DNA of 64,000 bases from an uncultured Verrucomicrobia subdivision 3 bacterium. GTDB taxonomy: Bacteria > Verrucomicrobiota > Verrucomicrobiia > Limisphaerales > UBA11358. Positions 23,483 through 33,288 of this stretch are shown piece after piece (position 1 is the stretch's first letter; each line of letters begins with the position of its first letter). The notes under the pieces are model-generated. The model ran no database searches and was not told the DNA's origin. It was given only the letters and a program-made list of their open reading frames with translations. The stretch lies in contig CAITTG010000071.1 of assembly GCA_903895255.1 (NCBI GenBank), positions 1-64,000 on the forward strand, read 5' to 3'. Both the position numbers and the translations under genes were made by a program.

Positions 23483-25732
23483 TCACTCCAGCATGCTGCG
23501 CAGGGTCCCGGTGCTGTTGGTGAGGCGTTCGGCGAGCAGGCAGACCATGAACCGATGAAAGGCCAGGGCCAGGGCCGGATCCGCCTGCTCCAGGCGAACC
23601 AGATTGGCCGGGGTCAGTCCGTAAACCACGCAGGGTTCATTGGTCACCACCGAGGCGGTGCGCGGTCCGCCCAAGAATAGGGAGATTTCGCCCACGACCG
23701 TCCCCGGGCCCATCGTGCGCAGCCGGAGCGTGCGGCCATCGGTGAATTCGAGCCGGGCCGTGACATGGCCGGATTCGATGAAATACAAGCCATTGGAGGT
23801 TTCGCCTTGCACGATGAGGTGGGCTTGGGCGGGGAATTCCTGGCGTTCCAAGTAAGGCAGCAGGCCGGCCGGGTTGACGTGTTTGGGCCAGAGCTCGGCC
23901 AGTTGGTCGACCAGCCGCAAGCCGGGTTGGGAACTGGCGGGCGCCAGTTTGAGCATTTCATTTTCGCAGGCTTCCAAACCGTGGTCGAGGTCCGGATACA
24001 GGCGCAAACTGCCGTTGCCATCCAGTTGCTCCTGCGAATAGTGCAATTCCGAAACCAGCTCGGCGCTGGCATGGCAGAGAATAATGACGAACCCGCGTTT
24101 CTGGCCCATTTGCTCGGCCTTGCGCAGGCTGAAGATGGCGGAGGAGTCCAGTCCGGTCACCCGCCGAAAGTCCAGCACCACAAAGCGCAGCGGCGACAGT
24201 TTGGAGTTGGCGTAACGGGTCCGGATTTTTTCCAGGAGATGGCTCGCGGTGCCAAAGAAGATGAAGCCCTGCAATTTGAGGATGTAAATGGCCTGGCCGG
24301 CTTCCTTCAATTCCCGCACGAACCGCACCGGGCGGTCCACATTGCTGGTCAACTGCGCGCCGGAAAGCGTGTTGGTCACCACATCCACCCGGCTGTAATT
24401 GTGGATGAAGAGGATGATGGCGGCGACAACACCGGTGATGATGCCCTGGGTGTAGCCCAGCGTGCCGATCACGCCCAGGATGAGCAGCACCACCGCGTGG
24501 TCCACCCGGTTCAAGGAGCGGCGGGCGGCAATGACCCATTCCCAGAGAAACATCAGGCCCAAAAAGAACAGCAGGCCCCCGCAGACGTAGCAGGGGATAT
24601 AACCAATGAGCGAGGGTCCCACCAGCAACGCCAGCCCGCAAACGGCGCCGGAGATGGCTCCCACCCAGCGGTTGGCCGCGCCCATGCTGGAGGCCAGTCG
24701 CGACAGGCTGAGGGAGTGAAACCCCACCATGCCGCCGCCCATGCTGGCCAGGCTGGTGGCCAGGCCGGCGGCGCGCAGTTCCTGGTTGATGTCCACCTCC
24801 TGCCGGGTGGCCAGTTCCAGCGCGCTGGCGGTGAGCAGCACCGAGACCACGCTGGTCAGCAAAATCGTGCCGATGATATTAAATTGCCGGCCCAAGTCCG
24901 CCCAGGGGATGTCGGCGAAGGGGCCGTATCCGGGAAACCGGGAGATGTCGTGGCTGGTGACGGCCACGGGCAGCCAGCCATGGCTGCGGGCGGTCTCCAG
25001 CGGCGTGCCGCACAGCGCAAGGCCCAGGTAAAAGAGGCCGATGGCCGCCAGCAGCATGGTGGCAGGCACCAAGGGATGGGAGGCCCGTTTCATGACCACC
25101 AACAGCAGGGTGCCAAAGATCAGGCCGGGAATCCATTTGGTGGCCTGCTCCGGCGTGAATAATTCGGGCACACTGGCGAGGGTGAGGCTGTGGCCCACCA
25201 TGACGCGCAACGCCCCCACCGCGAGCAGCCAGCCGGACCCGGCGAGGAACCCGCCAATCACGGGATAAGGGATGTACTGGAGCAGGTCCCCCATTTTAAA
25301 GCGCCCCAGCAGGTACAGCACCACGCCGGTGAGGAGGGAGACCAGCGTGAGGGCGGCAATGGCCGCGCGGCATTGGGCCTCGGGGCTGGCATTGGGCATT
25401 TGACCCACCACCCCGGCCACCAGCACGGCCATGATGGGGGCGATGCGATCCTGGGGAATGGCGACCACGCCGCGCAGGGAACTGGTCAGGGCCACGAGAA
25501 TGCCCACGACGAAGGCCGTCCAGAGCATGAGCCAGATGCCATTGCCGGTGAAGGGTTGCAGGGGGCCGGCGAAGATGAGCGCGGCAAAGGAGCTGGCGGC
25601 AATAATGGTAAAAACGCCCGTCATCCCCGCGGCGATCATCGTGGAGGCTGCGTGCCTGGATTGTCCTGACTTGGAAGCGCCGACCATTGCCATCAAGCGG
25701 TAAACATTACAGTTTCGGGGCGGGGAGTCCAT
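23483..25732 (-). CDS. SulP-type anion transporter with STAS and cyclic-nucleotide-binding domains
   Basis: 749 residues from ATG at 25732; ATG at 25693 is also possible, and an open frame to 25870 looks non-coding. The first 450 residues contain the SulP membrane domain (VPIT-like IPQDRIAPIMAVLVAG, GDLLQYIPYPVIGGFLAG). A STAS domain follows (FVVLDFRRVTGLDSSAIFSL), and the end is a cyclic-nucleotide-binding fold (HLIVQGETSNGLYFIESGHV, GPGTVVGEISLFLGGPRTASVV). Such fusions import sulfate, bicarbonate or other anions with cytoplasmic control. A 6-4-6 palindrome lies just upstream. Confidence 0.9.
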   Translation of the reverse strand: MDSPPRNCNVYRLMAMVGASKSGQSRHAASTMIAAGMTGVFTIIAASSFAALIFAGPLQPFTGNGIWLMLWTAFVVGILVALTSSLRGVVAIPQDRIAPIMAVLVAGVVGQMPNASPEAQCRAAIAALTLVSLLTGVVLYLLGRFKMGDLLQYIPYPVIGGFLAGSGWLLAVGALRVMVGHSLTLASVPELFTPEQATKWIPGLIFGTLLLVVMKRASHPLVPATMLLAAIGLFYLGLALCGTPLETARSHGWLPVAVTSHDISRFPGYGPFADIPWADLGRQFNIIGTILLTSVVSVLLTASALELATRQEVDINQELRAAGLATSLASMGGGMVGFHSLSLSRLASSMGAANRWVGAISGAVCGLALLVGPSLIGYIPCYVCGGLLFFLGLMFLWEWVIAARRSLNRVDHAVVLLILGVIGTLGYTQGIITGVVAAIILFIHNYSRVDVVTNTLSGAQLTSNVDRPVRFVRELKEAGQAIYILKLQGFIFFGTASHLLEKIRTRYANSKLSPLRFVVLDFRRVTGLDSSAIFSLRKAEQMGQKRGFVIILCHASAELVSELHYSQEQLDGNGSLRLYPDLDHGLEACENEMLKLAPASSQPGLRLVDQLAELWPKHVNPAGLLPYLERQEFPAQAHLIVQGETSNGLYFIESGHVTARLEFTDGRTLRLRTMGPGTVVGEISLFLGGPRTASVVTNEPCVVYGLTPANLVRLEQADPALALAFHRFMVCLLAERLTNSTGTLRSMLE

Positions 25733-26034
25733 CCGGGAAGCCCATGTTACACAATTGTAACGTTGGAGTGGGAGGCAATGAAGGAGGATGCACCATGCAG
25801 GAAGGATAGGCGGAGCACAGGGCAGCAAGGACAAAGGAGATGGAGAGCTTAGCTCCCGGCGGGATTTCACGTCGTCGCGAACCTCAATGCCGTTGGTAAT
25901 TCTTTTGGGCTAACCAACTCAGTCGGTCCTCAGGTCAGGCCGAACTTAATACGCAGGATAAAAGAGGCTTACACGAATCTGTAAAAAGGCTGTTGCCAAA
26001 GGCCAAAATCGCAACATACTTGCATTGCATTTGC
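25733..26034. other. Divergent intergenic region
   Basis: About 300 bp between the SulP gene (minus) and the sigma-54 activator gene (plus). It holds the GTTACA/TGTAAC palindrome and the putative alternative start (TTG at 25993) of the activator. No clear promoter stands out. Confidence 0.5.
25746..25761. promoter_or_regulatory. Candidate operator palindrome GTTACA-CAAT-TGTAAC
   Basis: A perfect 6-bp inverted repeat with a 4-bp spacer, 14 bp upstream of the probable SulP start. The spacing suits a dimeric regulator that would repress or activate the transporter gene. No regulator is identified. Confidence 0.4.
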
Positions 26035-27363
26035 ATGGCGACCATTCTCCATTTAGAGGGCTTTGATAGCGTTCCTTTGGACCGCCTGCAGCAGCTTGGT
26101 TTTGCCTGCCATCCCTTTTCCCTGACGCAGATTAGTGATATCGCCCACGGCACGGAGAATCTGGTTTACCTGATCCCTGCGGCCGCCTTGCACACGCCCG
26201 AGTGGCCGAAGTTGCGGGTGCGCCTGGCGCAGTCGAGCCGTTTTTTCCTGGCCTGTGTGCGTCGGCCGGACACGGCCGAGGTGGTGGAATGCCTGCGCGA
26301 CGGCGCGCATGATGTGCTGTCGCTGGAGGATGCCGATGAGCGCTGGCGGACGGTGGTGGAAAAAACCGTCACGGACCAGAAGCTCTGGCTGGAGCTTTAC
26401 GGCGGCCGGCCGCTGAGTTCGGGCGATGTGTTGATTGGCCGGTCCTCGGCCACGCAGCGGTTGCGGCAGACCATTGACCGGCTGGGGGCCACGGATGTGT
26501 GCGTGTTGATCCAGGGCGAATCGGGCGTGGGCAAGGAACGGGTGGCCAGCGCGCTGCATCAGGTGAGCCGGGGCGGGCCGTTTGTGGCGCTGAATTGCGC
26601 GGCCATTCCCAAGGACCTGCTCGAGGCGGAACTGTTTGGCGTGGAGAAGGGAGCTTTCACGGGCGCGCTCAAGTCGCGGCCGGGCATGGTGGAGCAGGCC
26701 AGCGGCGGCACGTTGTTTCTGGATGAGATCGGGGAGATGGAAATCGGCGTGCAGCCGAAACTGCTGCGCTTTTTGGAAACCCGCCGGGCGCGGCGCGTGG
26801 GCGGCGAGGCGGAGTACAAGGTGCAGTTGCGCGTGATTTCCGCCACCAACCGCAATCTGGAGGAGGAAATCGCGGAGAAGCGGTTCCGGGCGGATCTCTA
26901 TTACCGGCTGGCGGAAACCGTGCTGCACATTCCGCCGCTGCGCACGCGCGTGGATGACATTCCGGAGCTGGCGATTGTCTTTTTGAAAATGGCCAATGAA
27001 CGGTTTGGCAAAAACATTGAGACGCTGGAGCCGGCCTTGATCGAGCGTTTTAAAAAATATGACTGGCCGGGCAATGTGCGGGAATTGAAGAGCGCGGTGG
27101 ACCGGCTGGTGCTGCTGTTTGACGGTCCGGTGCTGCGCGCCCAGTGGTGGGACGCGCCGGAATCCGCGCAATTTGACGCTCCCGTGCCGGCGGCACCGGC
27201 GCCGGCCGCACCGGCGATGGCCGGCCTGCCCAATCAAAAGCAAAAGCGCGAGCAGGCGCGGCAACTGCTCATCGAAAGCGACAATGATTTCACCTGGGTG
27301 GCCGCGCAACTGGGCATCAATCCCTCCACGCTCTGGCGCTGGCGCAAAGCGGGCAAGGTTTAA
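26035..27363 (+). CDS. Sigma-54-dependent transcriptional activator with degenerate receiver-like domain
   Basis: 442 residues from ATG at 26035; TTG at 25993 would add 14. The first 120 residues resemble a response-regulator fold but no phospho-acceptor Asp is obvious. The AAA+ domain has Walker A GESGVGKE (from 161), GAFTGA at 206-211 for sigma-54 contact, and [11 protein letters not shown]. The end is a Fis-like HTH ([20 protein letters not shown]). It should open sigma-54 promoters in response to an unknown cue. A membrane-protein gene starts 3 bp after it. Confidence 0.9.
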   Translation: MATILHLEGFDSVPLDRLQQLGFACHPFSLTQISDIAHGTENLVYLIPAAALHTPEWPKLRVRLAQSSRFFLACVRRPDTAEVVECLRDGAHDVLSLEDADERWRTVVEKTVTDQKLWLELYGGRPLSSGDVLIGRSSATQRLRQTIDRLGATDVCVLIQGESGVGKERVASALHQVSRGGPFVALNCAAIPKDLLEAELFGVEKGAFTGALKSRPGMVEQASGGTLFLDEIGEMEIGVQPKLLRFLETRRARRVGGEAEYKVQLRVISATNRNLEEEIAEKRFRADLYYRLAETVLHIPPLRTRVDDIPELAIVFLKMANERFGKNIETLEPALIERFKKYDWPGNVRELKSAVDRLVLLFDGPVLRAQWWDAPESAQFDAPVPAAPAPAAPAMAGLPNQKQKREQARQLLIESDNDFTWVAAQLGINPSTLWRWRKAGKV

Positions 27364-27366
27364 GTC

Positions 27367-27744
27367 ATGAGCCGTCCCCGGTCTGCCGCGGAAATATTTC
27401 TGGTGATGCTGGTGAACGGGGCGCTCAGCCTGGTGGTGTTTGCGGGGACGTTGTTGCGGGAAACCCCGGAATTCTGGCGGAATGCCGGCGGTTATCCAGT
27501 CTTGCTCCGCAACTTGGTTTATCTGGCGTATTACCCGCTGCTCCTGCTGATTATGAGTGGCACGCTGATGGGGTCGCTGCTGGCGCTGCGGTTTTTGGGC
27601 CGGCACAAGGGCATTGGCAGCGGGTTGCTGGTGTTGTCGCTTTTACAATGGGTGCTGCTGCTCATCATCCTCGTGATCATGTTGTGGAACAATGTGGATA
27701 ATCTGATCAACGGTCGGCCGCTGCATTATCATGCGCCAGAGTGA
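27367..27744 (+). CDS. Hypothetical membrane protein, three segments
   Basis: 125 residues with hydrophobic stretches IFLVMLVNGALSLVVFAGTLL, LLRNLVYLAYYPLLLLIMSG and LLVLSLLQWVLLLIILVIML. No family recognised. It begins 3 bp after the sigma-54 activator, suggesting one transcription unit, and its product could be connected with the signal the activator senses; this is only a context argument. Confidence 0.75.
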   Translation: MSRPRSAAEIFLVMLVNGALSLVVFAGTLLRETPEFWRNAGGYPVLLRNLVYLAYYPLLLLIMSGTLMGSLLALRFLGRHKGIGSGLLVLSLLQWVLLLIILVIMLWNNVDNLINGRPLHYHAPE

Positions 27745-27841
27745 GTGAACCGCCTGAAATAGCCAACCGCAACCACCGGCGAGGGGTTCGGCGCGACTTT
27801 CGTTGCTTTACGTTTGGCTCAAAGTGAGGTAAGGATAGGCC

Positions 27842-28465
27842 ATGAATAATTTTTTGGTACCGATCGTAGTGGAGCAAACCGGGCGGGGCGAGCGGAGCTG
27901 GGACATCTATTCCCGGCTGCTGGTGGACCGCATCGTTTTTTTGGGCACGCCCGTGGATGACATGGTGGCGAACATCATCATCGCCCAACTGCTGTTCCTC
28001 CAGATGTCCGACCCCAAGAAGGATATTCATTTGTACATCAATTCCCCGGGCGGCAGCGTCACCGCCGGCCTCGCCATTTACGACACCATCCAGTATCTGA
28101 CCTGCGATGTGAACACCTACTGCGTCGGCCAGGCCGCCAGCATGGGCGCCGTCCTCCTCTGCGCCGGGGCCAAGGGCAAGCGCTTCGCCCTGCCCAACGC
28201 CAACATCATGATTCACCAGGTGCTCGGCGGCGCCGAGGGCCAGGCCAGTGATGTGGAAATCCGCGTCAAATACATGCTCAAGCTCAAGCAGCGCCTGAAC
28301 GCCATCCTCTCCAAGCACACCGGCAAACCTGTGGAGCAGGTCGAGAAGGATTGCGACCGCGATAATTTCATGTCCGCCGACGAGGCGAAGGCCTACGGCC
28401 TGGTCGACCAGGTCGTCCAGTCGCAAAAGGAAATCGTCATTGCCAAACCCCCGGCCCTGAGCTAA
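27842..28465 (+). CDS. clpP: ATP-dependent Clp protease proteolytic subunit
   Basis: 207 residues, close to the usual 195-210. The catalytic Ser is in [11 protein letters not shown] (S100) and His in MIHQVLGG (H125); the third member is the Asp of [10 protein letters not shown]. ClpP forms a tetradecameric serine-protease chamber loaded by ClpX or ClpA/C. A GAGGTAAGGA ribosome site precedes the ATG. clpX follows 31 bp later, forming the classical pair that also degrades tmRNA-tagged proteins. Confidence 0.97.
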   Translation: MNNFLVPIVVEQTGRGERSWDIYSRLLVDRIVFLGTPVDDMVANIIIAQLLFLQMSDPKKDIHLYINSPGGSVTAGLAIYDTIQYLTCDVNTYCVGQAASMGAVLLCAGAKGKRFALPNANIMIHQVLGGAEGQASDVEIRVKYMLKLKQRLNAILSKHTGKPVEQVEKDCDRDNFMSADEAKAYGLVDQVVQSQKEIVIAKPPALS

Positions 28466-28496
28466 CGCAACGCGGTTGTAAATTAAGAATTAACGC

Positions 28497-29798
28497 ATGG
28501 CCCGCCCCGCCAATCTTACGATGTGCAGTTTCTGCGGCAAGTCGCATGCCGAGGTGCGGAAATTGATTTCCGGGCCGGGTGTGTATATTTGCGATAATTG
28601 CATCATCCTGTGCAAAAACGTCCTGGATCGCGAGCTGGAGGTTCAGCAGCAGAAAAAGCAGCCCAAGCTCATCGTCCCCCGGCCGGCGGAAATCAAGCGG
28701 CAGCTCGACCAGTTTTGCATCGGGCAGGACCTGGCCAAGAAAACGCTGGCCGTGGCCGTGCATAATCATTACAAGCGCATCCAGCCCGAGCCCAAGGCCG
28801 AGGCGGCCGAGGGCGAGAAAGCGCCGGCCGCCGAGCCGCGGCCCCACGCGGACGTGGAGATTGAGAAGAGCAACATCCTGCTCATCGGGCCGACTGGCTC
28901 CGGCAAAACTCTGCTGGCCCGCACGCTGGCCAAGATTCTCGACGTGCCCTTCGCCATCGCGGATGCCACCACCCTCACCGAGGCCGGCTACGTGGGTGAG
29001 GACGTGGAAAACATCGTTCTGCGGCTCCTGCAAAACGCGGATTACGATGTGAAACGCGCCCAGCGCGGCATCATCTATCTGGACGAAATCGACAAGATCG
29101 CGCGGAAGAACGAAAGCGCCTCCATCACCCGCGATGTTTCGGGTGAAGGCGTGCAGCAGGCGCTCTTAAAAATTCTCGAGGGCACGGTCTGCAACGTTCC
29201 CCCCCAGGGCGGCCGCAAGCATCCGCAGCAGGAATACATCCGCGTGGATACCACCAATATCCTGTTCATCTGCGGGGGCGCCTTTATCGGTTTGGAAAAG
29301 GTCATCCAACGCCGGTTGGGCCGGCACACCATGGGCTTTGGCGCGTTGAAGGATTCCGCCCATGCCGCCGCGGCGGCGACCGGTGACGGCCTGCTCGCGC
29401 ATGTGGAGCCGGAAGATTTGCTGAACACGGGTTTTATCCCGGAATTCATCGGCCGCCTGCCCATCGTCACCGCCTTGGAACCGCTCACCGAAAAACAGAT
29501 GGTGAGCATCCTCACCGAGCCGAAGAACGCGCTGACCAAGCAATTTGCCAAGCTCATGGCCATGGAGGGGGTGGAATTGGAATTCACTTCCGAGGCCCTG
29601 CGCGAACTCGCAAGCCAGGCCCTGAAAAAAGGCACCGGCGCGCGCGCCCTGCGCGGCCTGATCGAAAAATTACTTCTGGACGTCATGTACGAGGTGCCCG
29701 ACAACGGCAACATTCAGGCCATCAAGATCACCCGCCCCACGGTCCTCGGCGAAGGCAAGCCTGTCATCCGCCGCAAACAGGACGCCAAGGCGGCGTGA
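28497..29798 (+). CDS. clpX: ATP-dependent Clp protease ATP-binding subunit ClpX
   Basis: 433 residues. The N-terminal zinc-binding domain has C10, C13, C32 and C35 ([17 protein letters not shown]). The AAA+ module has Walker A GPTGSGKT (starting 131) and Walker [10 protein letters not shown]; the pore loop GYVGED and the IGF-type loop region (HTMGFGAL, for ClpP docking) are visible. ClpX unfolds tagged substrates and feeds them to ClpP, encoded just upstream. Length and domain order are normal. Confidence 0.97.
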   Translation: MARPANLTMCSFCGKSHAEVRKLISGPGVYICDNCIILCKNVLDRELEVQQQKKQPKLIVPRPAEIKRQLDQFCIGQDLAKKTLAVAVHNHYKRIQPEPKAEAAEGEKAPAAEPRPHADVEIEKSNILLIGPTGSGKTLLARTLAKILDVPFAIADATTLTEAGYVGEDVENIVLRLLQNADYDVKRAQRGIIYLDEIDKIARKNESASITRDVSGEGVQQALLKILEGTVCNVPPQGGRKHPQQEYIRVDTTNILFICGGAFIGLEKVIQRRLGRHTMGFGALKDSAHAAAAATGDGLLAHVEPEDLLNTGFIPEFIGRLPIVTALEPLTEKQMVSILTEPKNALTKQFAKLMAMEGVELEFTSEALRELASQALKKGTGARALRGLIEKLLLDVMYEVPDNGNIQAIKITRPTVLGEGKPVIRRKQDAKAA

Positions 29799-29849
29799 AC
29801 GGCCGGGCGGGCGGGGTGTTTGGAATTATGCCTTTGAACACTCTTGGTC

Positions 29850-30107
29850 ATGAAGGCTCTGCTGCGTGGCGCGCAGCCCATAGAACCGCTGATCCGCATT
29901 ATTCGCGGCCAGGGCGTCCTCTTGGCTTCCGACTTGGCGCGGATTTACGGCGTGCCGACAAAACGCCTCAGCGAAGCGGTCAAGCGCGCCCTCAAACGGT
30001 TTCCTTCGGACTTCGCGTTTGTGCTTAAGCGACCCGAGGCGACCTCAAAAGGTCGGGGCGGAAGGCGTTCACTTCCCCGCGTTCACGATCGCCCGGAATA
30101 CCCTTAA
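29850..30107 (+). pseudogene. Truncated ORF6N-domain protein
   Basis: The residues IEPLIRIIRGQGVLLASDLARIYGVPTKRLSEAVKRALKRFPSDFAFVLKR match the N-terminal ORF6N domain of phage-type antirepressor proteins. After this the family normally continues for over 100 residues; here the frame gives unrelated residues and ends at 30107, running into the convergent recQ 3' end (39-bp overlap). It looks like a decayed fragment of a mobile-element gene. A short functional DNA-binding peptide cannot be excluded. Confidence 0.7.
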
Positions 30108-32243
30108 CCGTCCGTAATCCACCGCCCCACCCAGCGCCTCATGCACCGGGGCGAGCGCGGCAAAGCCGTGACGGTTAAAGGCACCCGCGATGTCCGCCAA
30201 TTCCTTCACGTTAAAAAACGCCTCCGCCGCGATCGGTTCCCCGCGTTCAATCGCCTCGGCAAGGTGCCCGTAGATCGTGCTGGTCGTGACATCGCGATTT
30301 TTGGCAATCTCGGCCACCGAGGCGCCGGCGCGAAATTGCCGCATGGTTTCGCGGGCCGAGTCGCCGAGGCTCCCGCGGGCGGACGCGGGTGCCGGCGCCA
30401 CGAAGGAATCATCGGCGAAAATTTGCCGGGGATGTTCCTGCAAGTGAAACGCGATTTCCCCGAGGAACGCCGCGCCAAACTCGTGCAGTTTCTTTTCGCC
30501 CACCCCGCTGATGCGCGCGAATTCGTTTTGCGTCGCCGGATACGTCCGCGCCATCTGCCGCAGGGCCACGTCGGAAAACACAATGTAGGCGGGCACGTTG
30601 AGCTGGTCCGCCAGGCGCTTGCGCAACTCGCGCAAACGGTCGAACAGCGCCTCGTCGCAGGCGATGTCCCCCACGCGCTGCGATTGCGTTTGTGGCGCGG
30701 CCACGGGCTTGGTGAGCATCACGGTCTGGCGCGATTTGAGCATGGCCAGGCCCTCGCGGGTCACTTCCAGCACGCTGAATTTTTCCGCCGTCTGGCGCAG
30801 AAAGCCCAGCCGGGTGAGCTCCCGGCCAATCGCCGCCCACTCCGTCCGTCCGTGCTCCTTGCCGATACCGTACGTGGACAATTCCGTGTGCCCCCATTTG
30901 CGGATCCGTTCCGTGTCCGCCCCGGTGAGCACCTCCACCACGTGGTTGAGGCCCACACCGAAGCCGGATTTTTCCCGGATGCGATAGACGCACGAGAGCA
31001 ACTTTTGCGCGGCGACGGTGCCGTTGAAGGTGGCGCGCGGGGAGAGGCAGTTGTCGCAGGCCCCGCAGGCTTCGGCGGAAAAGGTTTCGCCAAAATAACG
31101 CAGCAACTCCACGCGCCGGCAGCCGGCTGATTCCGCGTAGTGCACCATCTGCTGCAATTGCTCGCGCGCGATCTGCTGCTCCTGCGGGTCGGTTTTTTCC
31201 TCAATGAACTGCGTCTGCTTCACCGCGTCGCCCGGACTGAAGAGCAGCACGCATTCGCCGGGCAGGCCATCGCGGCCGGCGCGGCCGGTTTCCTGGTAAT
31301 AGCCCTCGAGATTCTTCGGCAGGTCATAGTGGACCACGAACCGCACGTTCGGCTTGTTGATCCCCATGCCAAAGGCGATGGTGGCGCAGATTACCCGCAC
31401 GTCATCGCGCAAAAATTGTTCCTGGTGCGTGGCGCGCTGCGCGGGGGTGAGCCCGGCGTGGTATGGCTGCGCCTTCACCCCGTCCTCGGTGAGATTCGTG
31501 GCGAGCCGCTCCACAGCCTTGCGCGAAGAACAGTACACGATGCCGCTTTCCCGGCGGCGTGCGCGTAAAAAGTCCAGCAATTGATCGTACGGTTTGCTCT
31601 TCGCCACCACCCGGTAGGTCAGGTTGGGCCGGTTGAAACTCGCCACGTACCGGCGCGGGTCGCGGAGCTTCAAGTGCCCGACAATGTCCGCGCGCACCCG
31701 CTCCGTGGCCGTGGCGGTGAGCGCCATGAAGGGCACGTTGGGAAAGTGGGCGCGCAGGTCGGCGATCTGGCGGTATTCCGGACGAAAATCGTGGCCCCAT
31801 TCGCTGATGCAATGCGCCTCGTCGATGGCGATCAGGCGCACATTCCAGCGCTGCAAATCGGCCAGGAAACCGGAGAGCATCAGCCGTTCCGGCGCGGCAT
31901 AGAGCAGGCGGTATTCGCCCTGATGCAATCCGCGCAAGCGGCGCCGGCCTTCCTCCGGTGCCAGTGAGGAATTCAGAAACGTGGCCGCCACCCCGGCGGC
32001 TTGCAGCGCGTCCACCTGGTCCTTCATCAAAGCGATGAGCGGCGACACCACGACTGTCAGCCCGTCGCGGGCCAGGGCGGGGAGTTGGAAGCACAGGGAT
32101 TTGCCGCCACCGGTGGGGAGCAGCGCGAACACATCGCGTCCCGCCAGGGCGTCGCGGATGATTTCCTCCTGCAACGGCCGAAAGGAGGTGAACCCGAAAT
32201 ATTGTTTGAGCAATGGGAGCAGCTCCCCGGCCGCAGGTTTCAT
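30069..32243 (-). CDS. recQ: ATP-dependent DNA helicase RecQ
   Basis: 724 residues with the full RecQ layout: SF2 helicase with Walker A LLPTGGGKS, DEAH box AIDEAHCISEWGHDFR, and motif VI QETGRAGRDG; a zinc-binding region with four Cys (CRRVELLRYF, ACGACDNC); the RQC winged helix; an HRDC domain (LRELRKRLADQLNVPAYIVF); and a C-terminal HTH segment (SVAEIAKNRDVTTSTIYGHL) seen in many bacterial RecQ proteins. It unwinds recombination and repair intermediates. The tag gene diverges from it 153 bp upstream. Confidence 0.95.
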   Translation of the reverse strand: MKPAAGELLPLLKQYFGFTSFRPLQEEIIRDALAGRDVFALLPTGGGKSLCFQLPALARDGLTVVVSPLIALMKDQVDALQAAGVAATFLNSSLAPEEGRRRLRGLHQGEYRLLYAAPERLMLSGFLADLQRWNVRLIAIDEAHCISEWGHDFRPEYRQIADLRAHFPNVPFMALTATATERVRADIVGHLKLRDPRRYVASFNRPNLTYRVVAKSKPYDQLLDFLRARRRESGIVYCSSRKAVERLATNLTEDGVKAQPYHAGLTPAQRATHQEQFLRDDVRVICATIAFGMGINKPNVRFVVHYDLPKNLEGYYQETGRAGRDGLPGECVLLFSPGDAVKQTQFIEEKTDPQEQQIAREQLQQMVHYAESAGCRRVELLRYFGETFSAEACGACDNCLSPRATFNGTVAAQKLLSCVYRIREKSGFGVGLNHVVEVLTGADTERIRKWGHTELSTYGIGKEHGRTEWAAIGRELTRLGFLRQTAEKFSVLEVTREGLAMLKSRQTVMLTKPVAAPQTQSQRVGDIACDEALFDRLRELRKRLADQLNVPAYIVFSDVALRQMARTYPATQNEFARISGVGEKKLHEFGAAFLGEIAFHLQEHPRQIFADDSFVAPAPASARGSLGDSARETMRQFRAGASVAEIAKNRDVTTSTIYGHLAEAIERGEPIAAEAFFNVKELADIAGAFNRHGFAALAPVHEALGGAVDYGRLRVFRAIVNAGK

Positions 32244-32395
32244 GGGGGATTAAGTTAAGGCAGCGCCGGATGCTGTCGAGTCGGAATTTTTTGACCGCCG
32301 TAACGGTGGGCTCCGGCAAAGGCCCGTTTGAATCCGTGTGCATCCATCTTTATCCGAGGTTGAAATGTTTTTTAAAAAAGCTAACCTCCAGCGCC

Positions 32396-33010
32396 ATGCC
32401 AAAACCCCTCCCCCGCTGTCCCTGGGTCCCGGCGGACAAACCGTATTACGCCGCCTATCACGACACCGAATGGGGCGTGCCGGTGCATGACGACCGGCGC
32501 CATTTTGAAATGCTCATTCTGGAGGGCGCCCAGGCCGGTTTGAGCTGGGACACCATCCTCAAGCGGCGGGATGGCTATCGGCAGGCGTTCAAGGGATTCG
32601 ATCCCCAAAAAGTGGCCCGCCTGACGGATGCCGAACTGGAAGCCTTAATGACGGATCCCGGCATCATTCGCCACCGGCTGAAGATTTTTTCCGCCCGGAA
32701 AAACGCCCGGGCCTTTCTGGCTATTCAAAAGGAATTTGGCTCCTTCGACGCCTACGTCTGGCGGTTTGTCGGCGGCCAGCCCCGGGTCAACCGGCCCAAA
32801 ACCATGCGGGAGGTCCCCGCCCGCACCGGCCAGTCGGATGCGCTGTCCAAGGATTTAAAGAAACGTGGCATGAGCTTTGTCGGCTCAACCATCCTGTACG
32901 CCTACATGCAGGCCATCGGGATGGTGAATGACCATACGCCGGATTGCTTTCGGGCAGAGGCAGCCTCAGTCCAGAACCTCCAAATACCAGCCGTCCACCA
33001 TCCAGGTTGA
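32396..33010 (+). CDS. tag: DNA-3-methyladenine glycosylase I
   Basis: 204 residues starting MPKPLPRCPWVPADKP. It has YHDTEWGVPVHDDRRHFEML and the LEGAQAGLSWDTILKRR helix-hairpin core typical of Tag, plus the zinc ligands, Cys in CPW near the N-terminus and His/Cys in HTPDCF at the end. It removes 3-methyladenine from alkylated DNA. An upstream extension of the frame (to 32213) is not conserved in style and overlaps the recQ 5' end. Confidence 0.94.
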   Translation: MPKPLPRCPWVPADKPYYAAYHDTEWGVPVHDDRRHFEMLILEGAQAGLSWDTILKRRDGYRQAFKGFDPQKVARLTDAELEALMTDPGIIRHRLKIFSARKNARAFLAIQKEFGSFDAYVWRFVGGQPRVNRPKTMREVPARTGQSDALSKDLKKRGMSFVGSTILYAYMQAIGMVNDHTPDCFRAEAASVQNLQIPAVHHPG

Positions 33011-33288
33011 CCCCAAGCTGCGAAATCGAGAGCTAAACTACATAGTTGGATTATCAGTAAATCCCGGGCGTTTTCATTGTTTTTTGCCGGGTGGGCACCG
33101 AAATAGTGAGCAGTGGAGGAAGGCCGTAAAAAATTCCATGGCTATTTTTGGATGAAAGTATATGGGCAAACGCGGTTTTCGATTGACACGTTGCCAACTA
33201 ATAATTACCATCAGCAAAGTTCTCACGGGGTTAAATCAGAATCTAAGTGCTCCTTGGGAAGTCGGGCCATAAAAATCGCGAGGTAACC

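Noticed and set aside
23765..25162. 465-codon plus-strand open frame
   Set aside because: Antisense to the SulP gene; no domain, His/Gln/Gly-rich.
26053..27606. 517-codon minus-strand open frame
   Set aside because: Antisense to the sigma-54 activator with its GAFTGA and Walker motifs; composition (many His, Gln, Arg) is typical of a shadow.
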